The notes under the pieces were generated by a model. That model was not told where the DNA came from and did no database searches. It saw only the letters and a list, made by a program, of their open reading frames with translations. Below are positions 44,745 to 54,725 of a stretch of DNA of 64,000 nt, piece by piece (the stretch's first letter is position 1; every line of letters begins with the position of its first letter). The stretch comes from an uncultured Bacteroides sp. (GTDB lineage: Bacteria > Bacteroidota > Bacteroidia > Bacteroidales > Bacteroidaceae): assembly GCA_949294185.1 (NCBI GenBank), contig CASFGA010000003.1:62001-126000 (forward strand), read 5' to 3'. The position numbers were made by a program, and so were the translations under genes.

Positions 44745-45923
44745 TCAATGGTGGAACAGACGGATGCCCGTAAACGCCATAGCGATTCCATACTTGTCGC
44801 AAGTCTCTATCACATGGTCATCGCGGACAGAACCTCCGGCCTGAGCAATGTATTCTACTCCACTCTTGTGCGCCCGCTCAATGTTATCGCCGAACGGGAA
44901 GAAGGCATCCGAACCCAACGCCACGCCCTTCTGCGTGTCGAGCCACGCCCGTTTCTCCTCGCGGGTCAGCACTTCCGGCTTTTCGGTGAAGAACTGCTGC
45001 CATGCTCCCTCTGCCAGCACATCGTCATGATCGTCACTTATATAAATGTCAATCGTATTGTCGCGGTCTGCCCGACGGATTTTTTCCACCCACGGCAGGT
45101 TCAAAACCTTCGGATGCTGCCGCAGATACCAGATATCGGCCTTGTTTCCGGCCAGACGCGTACAGTGGATACGGCTCTGCTGTCCGGCACCGATTCCGAT
45201 GGCCTGCCCATCCTTCACATAGCATACGGAGTTCGACTGGGTATACTTCAGGGTAATGAGCGCGATCATCAGGTCACGCTTGGCCTCGTCTGGGAAGCAT
45301 TTGTTCTTTGTGGGGATATTAGCGAACAGTTCCGGCCCGTTCAACTTGATTTCGTTACGGCCCTGCTCGAACGTTACACCGAATACATCCTTGTGTTCGA
45401 TAGGGTTCGGACGGTAGTCCGGATCTATCTTTATCACATTATAGGTGCCTTTACGCTTGTTTTTCAAGATGGCCAAAGCCTCGTCGGTATACCCCGGAGC
45501 AATCACTCCGTCAGACACTTCACGGTTGATGAAGCGCGCGGTAGCCTCATCACATACATCACTCAGCGCGATGAAGTCACCATACGACGACATTCTGTCC
45601 GCCCCGCGGGCACGGACATAAGCGTTCGCAAGCGGAGATAAAGGCAATCCGTCAACAAAATAAATACGCTTCATGGTTTCATCCAGCTCCAGGCCGATGG
45701 CGGCTCCTGCCGGACTTACATGTTTGAATGATGTGGCGGCGGGCATGCCGGTAGCTTCTTTCAGTTCTTTCACCAACTGCCATCCGTTCAAGGCATCCAA
45801 GAAATTGATGTATCCCGGACGTCCGTTCAATACCTCGATGGGCAACTCTCCTTCCTGCATGAAGATGCGGGCCGGCTTCTGGTTAGGATTACAGCCGTAC
45901 TTTAGTTCTAATTCTTTTGCCAT
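44745..45923 (-). CDS. AICAR transformylase without IMP cyclohydrolase domain
   Basis: 392 residues. It matches only the AICARFT half of PurH: the catalytic Lys67-His68 in SFKHVSPAGAA, TLKYTQSNSVCYVKDGQAIGIGAGQQSRI and SDAFFPFGDNIERA close to the end. The reaction formylates AICAR with 10-formyl-THF in purine synthesis. The N-terminal MGS/cyclohydrolase domain of bifunctional PurH is absent and the start (MAKELELKYGCNPNQKPARI) is clean, so it is a genuine single-domain form, probably in addition to another purH elsewhere. Confidence 0.88.
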   Translation of the reverse strand: MAKELELKYGCNPNQKPARIFMQEGELPIEVLNGRPGYINFLDALNGWQLVKELKEATGMPAATSFKHVSPAGAAIGLELDETMKRIYFVDGLPLSPLANAYVRARGADRMSSYGDFIALSDVCDEATARFINREVSDGVIAPGYTDEALAILKNKRKGTYNVIKIDPDYRPNPIEHKDVFGVTFEQGRNEIKLNGPELFANIPTKNKCFPDEAKRDLMIALITLKYTQSNSVCYVKDGQAIGIGAGQQSRIHCTRLAGNKADIWYLRQHPKVLNLPWVEKIRRADRDNTIDIYISDDHDDVLAEGAWQQFFTEKPEVLTREEKRAWLDTQKGVALGSDAFFPFGDNIERAHKSGVEYIAQAGGSVRDDHVIETCDKYGIAMAFTGIRLFHH

Positions 45924-45949
45924 AATGCACTTATTATTTATTTTGTCTA

Positions 45950-45957
45950 CAAAAATA
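45950..45957 (-). promoter_or_regulatory. -7 element, AICAR transformylase
   Basis: TATTTTTG on the minus strand, 26 bp before the ATG. No clear TTTG partner. Confidence 0.5.
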
Positions 45958-45978
45958 CGATATTTAAATTGAAAATAC

Positions 45979-45986
45979 TACTTTTG
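45979..45986 (+). promoter_or_regulatory. -7 element, carbonic anhydrase
   Basis: TACTTTTG on the plus strand, 28 bp before the carbonic anhydrase ATG. No TTTG at 19 bp. Divergent from the AICAR transformylase box. Confidence 0.55.
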
Positions 45987-46014
45987 CCTTGTCAATATCA
46001 AACCATAGACCGAT

Positions 46015-46578
46015 ATGATAGACGAATTACTGGAATTCAACCGCTCGTTTGTTGCCGGAAAAGGATACGAAAAATACATCACGGGCAAATATCCCGACAA
46101 GAAAATAGCCATTGTCACCTGCATGGACACACGGCTCACCGAACTGCTTCCCGCCGCATTGGGGATAAAGAACGGAGATGTGAAGATGATAAAGAACGCC
46201 GGAGGCACCATCACGCATCCTTTCGGAAGCGCCATGCGGAGCCTGCTGGTCGCCATCTACGAACTGGGCGTGAAGGAGGTCATGATTATCGGACACTCCG
46301 ACTGCGGTGCGCAGCACATGGACAGCCAGACCATGCTGCGCCATATACGCGAACGGGGCGTTTCGCAAGACCACATCGACATGATGGAATATTGTGGCGT
46401 AAACCTGCACGAATGGCTGAGCGGGTTCAGTGACGGACAGACTGCCGTCCGCCAAAGCATGCACATCGTGGAACATCATCCCCTGATTCCTCACGACATC
46501 CAGGTAAGGGGATTCATCATCGACTCGGTGACGGGAGAATTGACAGAAATAGAGAAAGAAGAACATTCAGACAAATAA
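46015..46578 (+). CDS. Beta-class carbonic anhydrase
   Basis: 187 residues. Zinc site: Cys36 with Asp38 and Arg40 in CMDTRL, His94 and Cys97 in GHSDCGAQHM. It interconverts CO2 and bicarbonate, a trait useful to gut Bacteroides that grow with high CO2 demand. The gene ends 4 bp before lgt, so the two form an operon. The residue pattern is of the short, prokaryotic beta subclass. Confidence 0.92.
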   Translation: MIDELLEFNRSFVAGKGYEKYITGKYPDKKIAIVTCMDTRLTELLPAALGIKNGDVKMIKNAGGTITHPFGSAMRSLLVAIYELGVKEVMIIGHSDCGAQHMDSQTMLRHIRERGVSQDHIDMMEYCGVNLHEWLSGFSDGQTAVRQSMHIVEHHPLIPHDIQVRGFIIDSVTGELTEIEKEEHSDK

Positions 46579-46582
46579 CTGT

Positions 46583-47410
46583 ATGACATTAGCAAGCATC
46601 GTATGGGATGTAGATCCCGTACTGGTACATTTGGGTTCGATAGAAATCCGCTGGTACGGACTGATGTGGGGCATAGGCTTCATCCTTGCCTATGAAATGG
46701 TGTCCCGCCTGTTGAAAAAGGAAGGCCATCCGGACGGATGGGCCGACAAGCTGTTCATCTATTGCATTGTAAGCAGCGTGTTAGGCGCACGGCTGGGGCA
46801 CTGCCTGTTTTATGAATGGGACTACTATGGTGCCCATCCCGTTGAAATTCTGAAAATATGGAAAGGCGGACTGGCCAGCCACGGGGGAGTGTTCGCACTG
46901 ATACTTGCCCTTGTATGGTACTCCAAGACTGTCACCAAGAAGAGTGTATGGTGGCTGTTCGACCGCATGATACCTGCCGTAGCCGTGGTCTGCATGTGTA
47001 TCCGTTTCGGGAATCTCATGAATTCGGAAATATTCGGATACCCCACCACCCTGCCCTGGGGCTTTGAATTCATACGTTCACGTGAGTGGCAGGAACTGTA
47101 TAACCAGAACGGCGAGGCTCTTCCCTGCCATCCCACGCAGATTTATGAAATGCTGTACTGTCTGGCCGCCTTTATCATATCGTGGGTGATGTATCACAAA
47201 TACCGCCTGCAACGGCATATCGGACTGATTACGGGCGTATCTCTGCTCATTTTCTTCGGCGCGCGCTTCGGACTGGAATTCATGAAAAATCCGCAGGTGG
47301 CCGAGGAAATAGGAATGACCATCAATATCGGCCAATGGCTGAGCATCCCTTTAATCCTTTTGGGCCTTTACCTGATTGCGACAAGCCGCAAGCGGAAGGA
47401 GGCCTTTTAA
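46583..47410 (+). CDS. lgt: Prolipoprotein diacylglyceryl transferase
   Basis: 275 residues with seven or so membrane helices. It adds diacylglycerol to the lipobox cysteine of prolipoproteins, several of which are encoded in this window. Conserved features: IRWYGLMWGIGFILAY, ASHGGVFALI (the HGG), RFGNLMNSEIFGYPT with Arg-Asn-Glu, and HPTQIYEM. It is followed by a 14-bp perfect hairpin. Confidence 0.94.
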   Translation: MTLASIVWDVDPVLVHLGSIEIRWYGLMWGIGFILAYEMVSRLLKKEGHPDGWADKLFIYCIVSSVLGARLGHCLFYEWDYYGAHPVEILKIWKGGLASHGGVFALILALVWYSKTVTKKSVWWLFDRMIPAVAVVCMCIRFGNLMNSEIFGYPTTLPWGFEFIRSREWQELYNQNGEALPCHPTQIYEMLYCLAAFIISWVMYHKYRLQRHIGLITGVSLLIFFGARFGLEFMKNPQVAEEIGMTINIGQWLSIPLILLGLYLIATSRKRKEAF

Positions 47411-47430
47411 GACCAATCCGTCACAACACG

Positions 47431-47466
47431 GCGCGGGGTCATGATGATGAAGTCATGACCCCGCGC
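47431..47466. terminator. Bidirectional terminator, lgt/sod
   Basis: GCGCGGGGTCATGA (47431-47444) and TCATGACCCCGCGC (47453-47466), a perfect 14-bp stem with an 8-nt loop between convergent genes. No long T run; strength comes from the stem. Confidence 0.8.
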
Positions 47467-47483
47467 TCATTATCGGGGAAAAA

Positions 47484-48065
47484 TTACCGTGCAAACAGAT
47501 TTTCATCCACCTTGTTCCAGTCCACCAGTTTCCAGAAAGCCTCCACAAAAGCGGCACGGCGATTGCGGTAATCGATGTAATAGGCATGTTCCCACACATC
47601 GATGGTCAGAATCGGCTTCAATCCCTTTTTCATCGGATTACCGGCATTCGGCTCGCTATCTATAGACAGGAATCCTTTCTCATCCGCCACAAGCCAGACC
47701 CATCCGGAGCCGAACAGTCCGATTGCCGCCTGAGTGAATTTCTCTTTAAACGCTTCAACCGAACCGAAGTCTCTGGTCAAAGCTTCTGCCAGACGCTCTG
47801 AAACAGCCGGCTGAACAGGAGTAAGCCCCCTAAAGAAAAAGGTGTGATTCCACGCTTGAGCGGCATTGTTGAAGATTCCGCCCTCGGCATGCCGGACGAT
47901 ATCCTCTAATGACATGTCTGCAAAAGGCGTATCAACAATCAGTCTGTTCAGGTTGTCGACATAAGTCTGCAAGTGTTTTCCATAATGGAACTCCAATGTT
48001 TCTTTGCTCATTGCCGGAGCAAGTGCCTCCATACCATAAGGAAGCGTCGGCATTTCGTGTAACAT
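47484..48065 (-). CDS. sodB: Superoxide dismutase, Fe/Mn family
   Basis: 193 residues. Metal ligands His27 (FHYGKH), His74 (WNHTFFF), Asp156 and His160 (DVWEHAYY). It converts superoxide to peroxide in the cytoplasm. The Gln70 region (NNAAQAWNH) is of the Fe type; Bacteroides enzymes are reported to work with Fe or Mn. It stands alone, with no clear consensus promoter upstream. Confidence 0.94.
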   Translation of the reverse strand: MLHEMPTLPYGMEALAPAMSKETLEFHYGKHLQTYVDNLNRLIVDTPFADMSLEDIVRHAEGGIFNNAAQAWNHTFFFRGLTPVQPAVSERLAEALTRDFGSVEAFKEKFTQAAIGLFGSGWVWLVADEKGFLSIDSEPNAGNPMKKGLKPILTIDVWEHAYYIDYRNRRAAFVEAFWKLVDWNKVDENLFAR

Positions 48066-48198
48066 AATCGTATGATTTTAATGGTTAATGCTCATATCTG
48101 TAAAACATCTGAAAGACAACAAAAGTTCCCGACACTGTTTTTATTCTTTTAAAGATACAAAAATCCGTTCATTTAAGTCTTTATTTTCAGAAAAAACT

Positions 48199-48206
48199 TA
48201 ACTTTG
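48199..48206 (+). promoter_or_regulatory. -7 element of glmS
   Basis: TAACTTTG, 121 bp before the glmS ATG. The leader of about 110 nt is A-rich with no obvious stem, so a glmS ribozyme is not supported. Confidence 0.5.
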
Positions 48207-48327
48207 CGCAGTTGAAAGATTTTATCCTTTTATCACATAAAAAGAATATACGCAAACAAAAATATCACAAAACAAAGAAAATAACAAACCATTATCACCA
48301 TAACAAAACTAATACAAACAAAAGAAT

Positions 48328-50166
48328 ATGTGCGGAATAGTAGGTTACATCGGAAAAAGAAATGCCTGGCCCATCTTGATTGAGGGTCTGAAGAGATTGG
48401 AATACAGAGGATATGACAGCGCGGGAGCAGCACTGACGGAAGAAGACGGGCAACTGAACGTATATAAAGCCGTAGGAAGAGTGGCCGATCTTGAAAAAGA
48501 GGCGGAAGGAAAAGATCTGCGGGGAAACGCAGGCATAGCGCACACCCGATGGGCTACACACGGAAAGCCTACCGTAGCAAACGCACATCCGCACTGTTCG
48601 CAGGACGGAAGGCTTGCGTTAGTACACAACGGAATCATAGAAAACTATGCCCCGCTGAAAGAACGGCTTAAAGAAAAAGGGTGTACCTTTCGCAGCGAAA
48701 CAGACACAGAGGTACTCGTGCAGCTTATCGGATACATCCAGAAAGCCGGAGGCATGGATCTGCCTCATGCTGTGCAGCTCGCGTTGAAAGAAGTGGTGGG
48801 GGCATACGCCATCGCTGTGATAGACCGCGAACATCCCGACCAGATAGTGGCCGCACGGCGGAGCAGCCCTCTTGTGATAGGAATCGGACAAGACGAATAC
48901 TTTCTGGCATCGGACACTGCCGCAATGGCCGCATATACAGGCAAGGCTGTGTATCTGGAAGACGGGGAAACGGCCGTGCTGCGGGCAGGGAATCCGTTGA
49001 AAATTACCGACTCAAACAATGTGGAGTGTACCCACGAGGCACAAGCTATCGCCACCGACATAGGACGGCTTGAAAAGGGAGAATATCCGCACTTCATGCT
49101 GAAAGAAATATACGAACAGCCCGGCTGCATGGCCGACTGCATGCGCGGGCGCATCTGTCAGGGAGAAGTCACGCTCTCGGCCGTGAACATGCACCGCGAA
49201 CGGCTTGCCGCAGCACAGCGGTTCGTGATTGTGGCATGCGGCACATCATGGCATGCGGGACTGATCGGCAAGCAACTGATAGAAAGTTTCTGCCGCACGC
49301 CCGTGGAAGTGGAATATGCATCCGAATTCCGCTACCGCAATCCGGTCATCACCCCCAATGATGTGGTGATAGCCCTCTCGCAAAGCGGAGAAACGGCCGA
49401 CACACTTGCCGCCGTAGAGTTGGCCAAGGAGCGTGGAGCCTTTGTATATGGTATCTGCAACACGGTAGGGTCATCCATCGCACGAGCCACCCATACAGGT
49501 TCATACATCCACGTAGGGCCGGAAATCGGAGTAGCCTCCACCAAAGCCTTTACCGGACAGGTTACCGTGCTGACCCTGCTTGCCCTTGCCCTGGCAAAAG
49601 AAAAAGGCACAATAACGGAAAAGGAGTATCATGACACAGTAAGGGAACTGGAAGCCATCCCCGACAGGATGCACACAGTGCTGAAGGAAGATGCCTGCAT
49701 CGCTGTACTGGCCCGAACTTTCACTTATGCACGCAACTTCATCTATTTAGGCAGAGGATATGTCTATCCTGTAGCTCTGGAAGGTGCATTAAAGCTGAAA
49801 GAAATCTCATACATTCACGCAGAAGGCTATCCGGCTGCTGAAATGAAGCACGGCCCCATCGCACTGATAGATGCCGAAATGCCCGTAGTAGTCATCGCGC
49901 CCCGGTCGGCACTTTACGAAAAGGTGTTGAGCAACATCGAAGAAATAAAAGCGCGGGGAGGACGAATCGTAGCCTTGGTGACAGAAGGAGATACCGTCAT
50001 CAGCAAAATGGCCGACCACTGTATTTCCTTACCACAGGTACCGGAATGTCTGGTTCCACTCATCGCCTCAATACCTCTGCAACTATTGGCCTATCACATT
50101 GCCGTATGCAGAGGGATGGATGTAGATAAGCCACGCAACCTGGCCAAGTCTGTCACCGTGGAATAA
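48328..50166 (+). CDS. glmS: Glutamine-fructose-6-phosphate aminotransferase
   Basis: 612 residues. The N-terminal glutaminase domain opens with MCGIVGYIGK, whose Cys becomes the N-terminal nucleophile after Met removal; RLEYRGYDSAG follows. Two SIS isomerase domains follow, with ACGTSWHAGL, LSQSGETADTL, the TKAFTGQ loop and HGPIAL. The C-terminal VDKPRNLAKSVTVE is invariant in the family. It makes glucosamine-6-phosphate for peptidoglycan and LPS. Confidence 0.96.
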   Translation: MCGIVGYIGKRNAWPILIEGLKRLEYRGYDSAGAALTEEDGQLNVYKAVGRVADLEKEAEGKDLRGNAGIAHTRWATHGKPTVANAHPHCSQDGRLALVHNGIIENYAPLKERLKEKGCTFRSETDTEVLVQLIGYIQKAGGMDLPHAVQLALKEVVGAYAIAVIDREHPDQIVAARRSSPLVIGIGQDEYFLASDTAAMAAYTGKAVYLEDGETAVLRAGNPLKITDSNNVECTHEAQAIATDIGRLEKGEYPHFMLKEIYEQPGCMADCMRGRICQGEVTLSAVNMHRERLAAAQRFVIVACGTSWHAGLIGKQLIESFCRTPVEVEYASEFRYRNPVITPNDVVIALSQSGETADTLAAVELAKERGAFVYGICNTVGSSIARATHTGSYIHVGPEIGVASTKAFTGQVTVLTLLALALAKEKGTITEKEYHDTVRELEAIPDRMHTVLKEDACIAVLARTFTYARNFIYLGRGYVYPVALEGALKLKEISYIHAEGYPAAEMKHGPIALIDAEMPVVVIAPRSALYEKVLSNIEEIKARGGRIVALVTEGDTVISKMADHCISLPQVPECLVPLIASIPLQLLAYHIAVCRGMDVDKPRNLAKSVTVE

Positions 50167-50172
50167 GCTGCC

Positions 50173-52032
50173 CTAAAAAGGAAAAAGAAGAGGAAGCACA
50201 CATACCATCACCACGCCCATGACAATCTGGAGGGGAAGCCCCACCTTCACATAGTCCATGAACGTATACTGCCCGGCCGGCATGACCAAGGCATTGGGGG
50301 GCGTGGAAAAGGGAGAAGCAAAGCACATGCTTGCACCCACGGCCACGGCAAACAGAAAAGGAACAGGGCTTACGCCTATCTGTACGGCACTCTGCATGGC
50401 GATAGGAGAAAGCAGCACGGCAGTCGCCGTGTTGCTGACAAACATTGTCATCAGCGAAGTGGTGAAATAGACACCTGCCAACAGGGCAAACGGCCCGTAA
50501 GAACCTAATCCCCCAACCAGAATATTGGAAATGCAGGCCGAAGCTCCCGTCTTTTCCAAGGCAAGCGACATGGGAAGCATGGCAGCTATCAGCACGATGC
50601 TCTCCCAGTTGATGGTTTTATAGGCAGCCTCCACATTGCGAAAACAGCCGGTAAGCACCATCAGGATGCCTGCCAACATGACGGAAGTAACCGGAGCGAC
50701 CGGAATGAAATCGAAAACCATTGCCGCTATCATCAGCAGCATGATAAAGGCGGCCACAGGAGCCTTATAGTCCAATGTAACCCGTGCCGCCTCAGCCAAA
50801 GGCTGCCCCAGTACTACCCAGTTTCTGCCCTCACTGCTCAGCCGGGCGATGTCACTCCATGCACCCTGCACAAGCAGCACATCCCCGTTGTGCATCCGCC
50901 TGCTGCCCAAGTCCTGCAGCAGATACTCTTGCCGACGGCGGATTCCCAGCACATTCACATTATATTTGTCGCGAAAGCCTGCCTCCTTCACAGTCCGGTT
51001 TATCAGTTCCGAAGCCGGCATCAACACAATTTCAGCAATCCCGATGTCATAAAAGTCCAAAGCCTTGACATTTCCCGAAGTCTCTTCCGTAACATGTCCG
51101 TCCAACAAGACCAACGAATAGTCTTTCACAAGTTCCTTCACCCGACTGAAATCCCCCGTAACATACAGGATATCTTCCGGCTGAAATACAGTGCCGGGGT
51201 CGGCCATCCGCTGAGTTATCGTCTTCAGGAAGCGATGTCTGGAAGAATCTCCCCGCCGCACTTCCAGTATATTCAGCCCATACCTGCGACGAATGTCCAA
51301 ATCCATCACCGTAGCCCCGACCAGACCAGATTTCCCGTTCACCTGAAGACGGAAAAGATTATCCGACAATCCGTATTCGCTAACCAACTGCTTGAGCGAC
51401 TTGCCGGGATTCATTTTATCTTTTTTCTCTCTATGCCGGGAAAGGAACAGCCTGCTCAGCGGCATCAGCACGACAATCCCCACCGCCACACATACCATGC
51501 CGACCGGAAGGAATGAGAAGAAGGACAGCGGCTCATACCCTGCGGAAACCAGAGCCTCTTGTATAACCAGGTTGGGCGGCGTACCGATAAGTGTCATCAT
51601 ACCTCCCATGCTGCTCGCAAAAGCCAACGGCATCAGAAGTCGCCCCGGATTTATACCTGCGCTGACCGCCAGGCTGACAACAATCGGAAGCATAAGAGCC
51701 ACAGTCCCCGTATTGCTGACAAAAGCACCGATGGCAGAAGTGACAAGTATCACCAACAGAAACAGCCGCGACTCGCTCTTACCGGCAAAACGCAGGATAT
51801 ACGAACTGATCATCTTTGCCAATCCCGTCTGAAAGATGGCACCTCCCACTACAAACAACCCGACCATCATGATGACGACCGAATTTGAAAAGCCGGACAA
51901 AGCCTCTTCAGGTGTCAGGACATGACAAAGCAGCAAGGCGACCAACGCACACAAAGCCACCAAATCCGAACGAACCTTCCCACTGACAAAAAACACAGCC
52001 GAAACGGCAAGCACAGCAAGGGTTACAAACAT
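50173..52032 (-). CDS. SLC13-family permease with two RCK_C domains
   Basis: 619 residues from ATG 52032 (an upstream TTG is less likely). Two sets of membrane helices carry the SLC13 signatures SNTGTVALMLPIV, LIGTPPNLVIQ, and SNTATAVLLSPIA with FSTPPNALVM. Between them lie two TrkA-C (RCK_C) regulatory domains (about 205-375). Relatives transport sulfate or dicarboxylates, usually with sodium. It is the last gene of the sulfotransferase operon, 32 bp downstream of the sulfotransferase. It may import sulfate or another anion. Confidence 0.88.
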   Translation of the reverse strand: MFVTLAVLAVSAVFFVSGKVRSDLVALCALVALLLCHVLTPEEALSGFSNSVVIMMVGLFVVGGAIFQTGLAKMISSYILRFAGKSESRLFLLVILVTSAIGAFVSNTGTVALMLPIVVSLAVSAGINPGRLLMPLAFASSMGGMMTLIGTPPNLVIQEALVSAGYEPLSFFSFLPVGMVCVAVGIVVLMPLSRLFLSRHREKKDKMNPGKSLKQLVSEYGLSDNLFRLQVNGKSGLVGATVMDLDIRRRYGLNILEVRRGDSSRHRFLKTITQRMADPGTVFQPEDILYVTGDFSRVKELVKDYSLVLLDGHVTEETSGNVKALDFYDIGIAEIVLMPASELINRTVKEAGFRDKYNVNVLGIRRRQEYLLQDLGSRRMHNGDVLLVQGAWSDIARLSSEGRNWVVLGQPLAEAARVTLDYKAPVAAFIMLLMIAAMVFDFIPVAPVTSVMLAGILMVLTGCFRNVEAAYKTINWESIVLIAAMLPMSLALEKTGASACISNILVGGLGSYGPFALLAGVYFTTSLMTMFVSNTATAVLLSPIAMQSAVQIGVSPVPFLFAVAVGASMCFASPFSTPPNALVMPAGQYTFMDYVKVGLPLQIVMGVVMVCVLPLLFPF

Positions 52033-52064
52033 AAGCAAAAAACTATATTATTTTTTGTATTGTC

Positions 52065-53171
52065 CTATAATCCATATCCCCACTGCTCAAGCGCAAAAGA
52101 CCAGTGCTCTTCCACAAGCCTTACGGTCTCCGGCTTGTACTGATACTTGTTTTTCTTATATCCCTTTTTCTTGTCAACATAAGCCTTGATGGCCGGACAA
52201 GCCTCCTCAAAACCGGGAATAGACAGTTTCTGATAAATCTCCTGGGTCAAGTCGAACGCATTCTTCTCATAATCCTCAAACTTCACTTCCACCAGATTGC
52301 CCTCCGGAATGAACTGCTTGTCTGCCTCGTACTTGTGATACAGCTTTGCATATACAGACAGTATATTCTCCTGCAACTCCTCATCACTGATATCCTGAAG
52401 CTTCAGCGGCTGAATGGTATTGGTAAAGAAACTGCGTGTCGACTCGAACACCGTATAGGGATTACGTATCAGATATATGAACTTGGCATTCGGAAACATC
52501 TTTACCAATTCCTTCACACGCCCCGTATGCGGCGGATTCTTGCTAAGGAACTGCGAACCCTTCGTGTTCCAAAGCGAAATCTTTATCAACTTGATAAAGG
52601 TATCCTCGAAAACCTTCAGCTCATCTTCCGTTATATCATTGAACAAAAGATACTTGTCGGCATATTCCTGCATATACTTCGGTAAGAACCAGAAGTTGTA
52701 ATAGGTATAAGGCATCATGTTCGCCAAGGCAAACTCCTCCTCCTGCGGCAAGTCGACTGCAAGCTCCATATTGTCCGTCGGACGCTTGTCGGGCATCAGC
52801 CAACTCATGTTCTTCTTGAAAAACGGCTGCCCCCACATCATCAGATGCGGAAAGACAGTCTGGTAAGTAGTGTTGTAACCGAAATGCGTGTCACAAGAAA
52901 AGACATTGTGCATGAAAGTCGTTCCGCTACGCCAGTGCCCCAATATGAACACTGGATCATGCTCCAACGGCTTGTCCGCCAACAGTCTGTCATAACGCTT
53001 GTCCTGTAACGGCTTCAGTGCGGAAAGCAACCGGCAAACAGCCTTTGTCAGGCGATATTTGCCTTTATAGGCAGCATCGACAGTCCGCCCTGCCGTTACC
53101 TGATTAAACGTTTTCCAGTCAGCACCTACCAATGTATTTATCGGCAGTTTATTGAATTCAAGCAGTCCCAT
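52065..53171 (-). CDS. PAPS-dependent sulfotransferase
   Basis: 368 residues, no signal peptide. The 5'-phosphosulfate-binding loop is GHWRSGTTFMH (about 78-88) and the 3'-phosphate site is LIRNPYTVFESTRSF (about 235-249). Segment SKNPPHTGRVKELVKMFPNAKFIY leads into it. It moves sulfate from PAPS to a hydroxyl of an unknown acceptor. It lies 37 bp after cysN within one operon that makes PAPS. B. thetaiotaomicron BT_0416, reported to sulfonate cholesterol and other sterols, sits in a similar cluster, so a sterol or sphingolipid is a plausible acceptor, by analogy only. Confidence 0.85.
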   Translation of the reverse strand: MGLLEFNKLPINTLVGADWKTFNQVTAGRTVDAAYKGKYRLTKAVCRLLSALKPLQDKRYDRLLADKPLEHDPVFILGHWRSGTTFMHNVFSCDTHFGYNTTYQTVFPHLMMWGQPFFKKNMSWLMPDKRPTDNMELAVDLPQEEEFALANMMPYTYYNFWFLPKYMQEYADKYLLFNDITEDELKVFEDTFIKLIKISLWNTKGSQFLSKNPPHTGRVKELVKMFPNAKFIYLIRNPYTVFESTRSFFTNTIQPLKLQDISDEELQENILSVYAKLYHKYEADKQFIPEGNLVEVKFEDYEKNAFDLTQEIYQKLSIPGFEEACPAIKAYVDKKKGYKKNKYQYKPETVRLVEEHWSFALEQWGYGL

Positions 53172-53208
53172 CTGATAATCTGAATTGTTAATTGAAAAAT
53201 ATCGGTAT

Positions 53209-54714
53209 TCATTTCTTAATCTCTACGGCAATACCCTGACGCGCAAGTTCTTTCACAGCCTTTTCCACAGCATCATAATGCTCCGGAGCGATACCTAACT
53301 TCGGGAGATTCAAAACGGGCAGCTCCATCGTGGTATGCATGTCCTTGTCTTCCACCCGGTCGATAATCATACCCACAGCACTCGTGTTGTTTGAGATAGG
53401 GTCAATCAGGATAAATGCTCCGGTCGACTTGTTTTTTGCATAGGAATCAAAAAAGATTTCCTTAGAGGAAGTCAGCACGACACGGGCTATCTGGTTCAGC
53501 GTCATGGGCACCTCCTCTTTAGCCAAACGCCCGTTGTCTACGGAAAGATGCTCCATCGTATTGATATCCACCTTATATTTGATGCTGTCAATGCGTGTAC
53601 GGCTTGTATTGGTAGTCTGTTTCAGGAAGAAAGACTTTTCCATATCCATCTTTTCTTCATCCATCCATACGAGCATGGCCTCAAAATTGCGCCCCACCAT
53701 CGGCATATTGTCCGGATGAACCAACATCTCCCCGCGCGACACATCTATTTCATCTTCCAAAGTCAGCGTCACCGACATGGGCGGAAAAGCATAATCCAGT
53801 TCACCTTCATAGGTCACAATGCTCTTGACACGCGACTTCTTGCCAGACGGAAGAGCCATTACCTCATCCCCTTTACGGACAACTCCTGAAGCCACTTTCC
53901 CGCAAAATCCACGGAAATCGAGATTCGGACGCAAAACATACTGAACCGGATAACGGAAATCGACCAGATTGTGGTCATTGCCGATATGGACTGTCTCCAA
54001 GTACTCCAAAAGTGAAACGCCATCATACCATGGAGTCCGTTCTGATTTCTCCACCACATTGTCACCCTCAAGAGCCGACAACGGAATGCACTGCACATCG
54101 GGAATGCCTAACGGAGCTATGAACTCCTTATAGTCGGCCACAATCTTATCAAAGACCTCTTTTGAAAAATCTACCAGATCCATCTTGTTGACTGCCAACA
54201 CGACATGCTTGATTCCCAACAATGACACCAGATAAGAATGACGACGCGTCTGGGTAATCACACCAGTCCGTGCATCCACAAGGATAACAGCCAGATTCGC
54301 CGTAGACCCACCGGTTATCATATTTCGCGTATACTGCTCATGCCCCGGAGTATCCGCAATGATAAACTTGCGCTTGTTTGTCGAGAAATATCGATAAGCC
54401 ACATCAATGGTGATGCCCTGCTCGCGCTCAGCCTTCAGTCCGTCAAGCAGAAGAGCGTAGTCAATATGGTCGCCCGCATTTCCCACACGTTTGCTGTCGC
54501 GCTCCAAAGCGTCAAGTTGGTCTTCATACAGTTTCTTGCTGTCGAAAAGCAGGCGTCCGATAAGTGTCGACTTCCCGTCATCTACCGAACCTGCCGTCAG
54601 AAAGCGCAGCAGGTCTTTCTGCTCGTCCTGTTTCAGAAACTCCTCGATGGACATTGTACCTCTGGCCTCACCTTCCATCGGATTTCCGGATTTGTTTTTA
54701 TCCAAATGTTCCAT
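53209..54714 (-). CDS. cysN: Sulfate adenylyltransferase subunit 1 (GTPase)
   Basis: 501 residues. EF-Tu-like GTPase with G1 [15 protein letters not shown]3 [12 protein letters not shown], and G4 NKMD, followed by beta-barrel domains. With CysD it makes APS from sulfate and ATP, driven by GTP hydrolysis. There is no fused APS kinase domain; the kinase is separate (cysC). It lies 11 bp after cysD. Confidence 0.95.
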   Translation of the reverse strand: MEHLDKNKSGNPMEGEARGTMSIEEFLKQDEQKDLLRFLTAGSVDDGKSTLIGRLLFDSKKLYEDQLDALERDSKRVGNAGDHIDYALLLDGLKAEREQGITIDVAYRYFSTNKRKFIIADTPGHEQYTRNMITGGSTANLAVILVDARTGVITQTRRHSYLVSLLGIKHVVLAVNKMDLVDFSKEVFDKIVADYKEFIAPLGIPDVQCIPLSALEGDNVVEKSERTPWYDGVSLLEYLETVHIGNDHNLVDFRYPVQYVLRPNLDFRGFCGKVASGVVRKGDEVMALPSGKKSRVKSIVTYEGELDYAFPPMSVTLTLEDEIDVSRGEMLVHPDNMPMVGRNFEAMLVWMDEEKMDMEKSFFLKQTTNTSRTRIDSIKYKVDINTMEHLSVDNGRLAKEEVPMTLNQIARVVLTSSKEIFFDSYAKNKSTGAFILIDPISNNTSAVGMIIDRVEDKDMHTTMELPVLNLPKLGIAPEHYDAVEKAVKELARQGIAVEIKK

Positions 54715-54725
54715 AAACTGTTCCT

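Noticed and set aside
48207..48327. glmS ribozyme in the glmS leader
   Set aside because: The leader is only about 110 nt, A-rich and unstructured; the ribozyme is known mainly from Gram-positive bacteria and no matching helices are seen.
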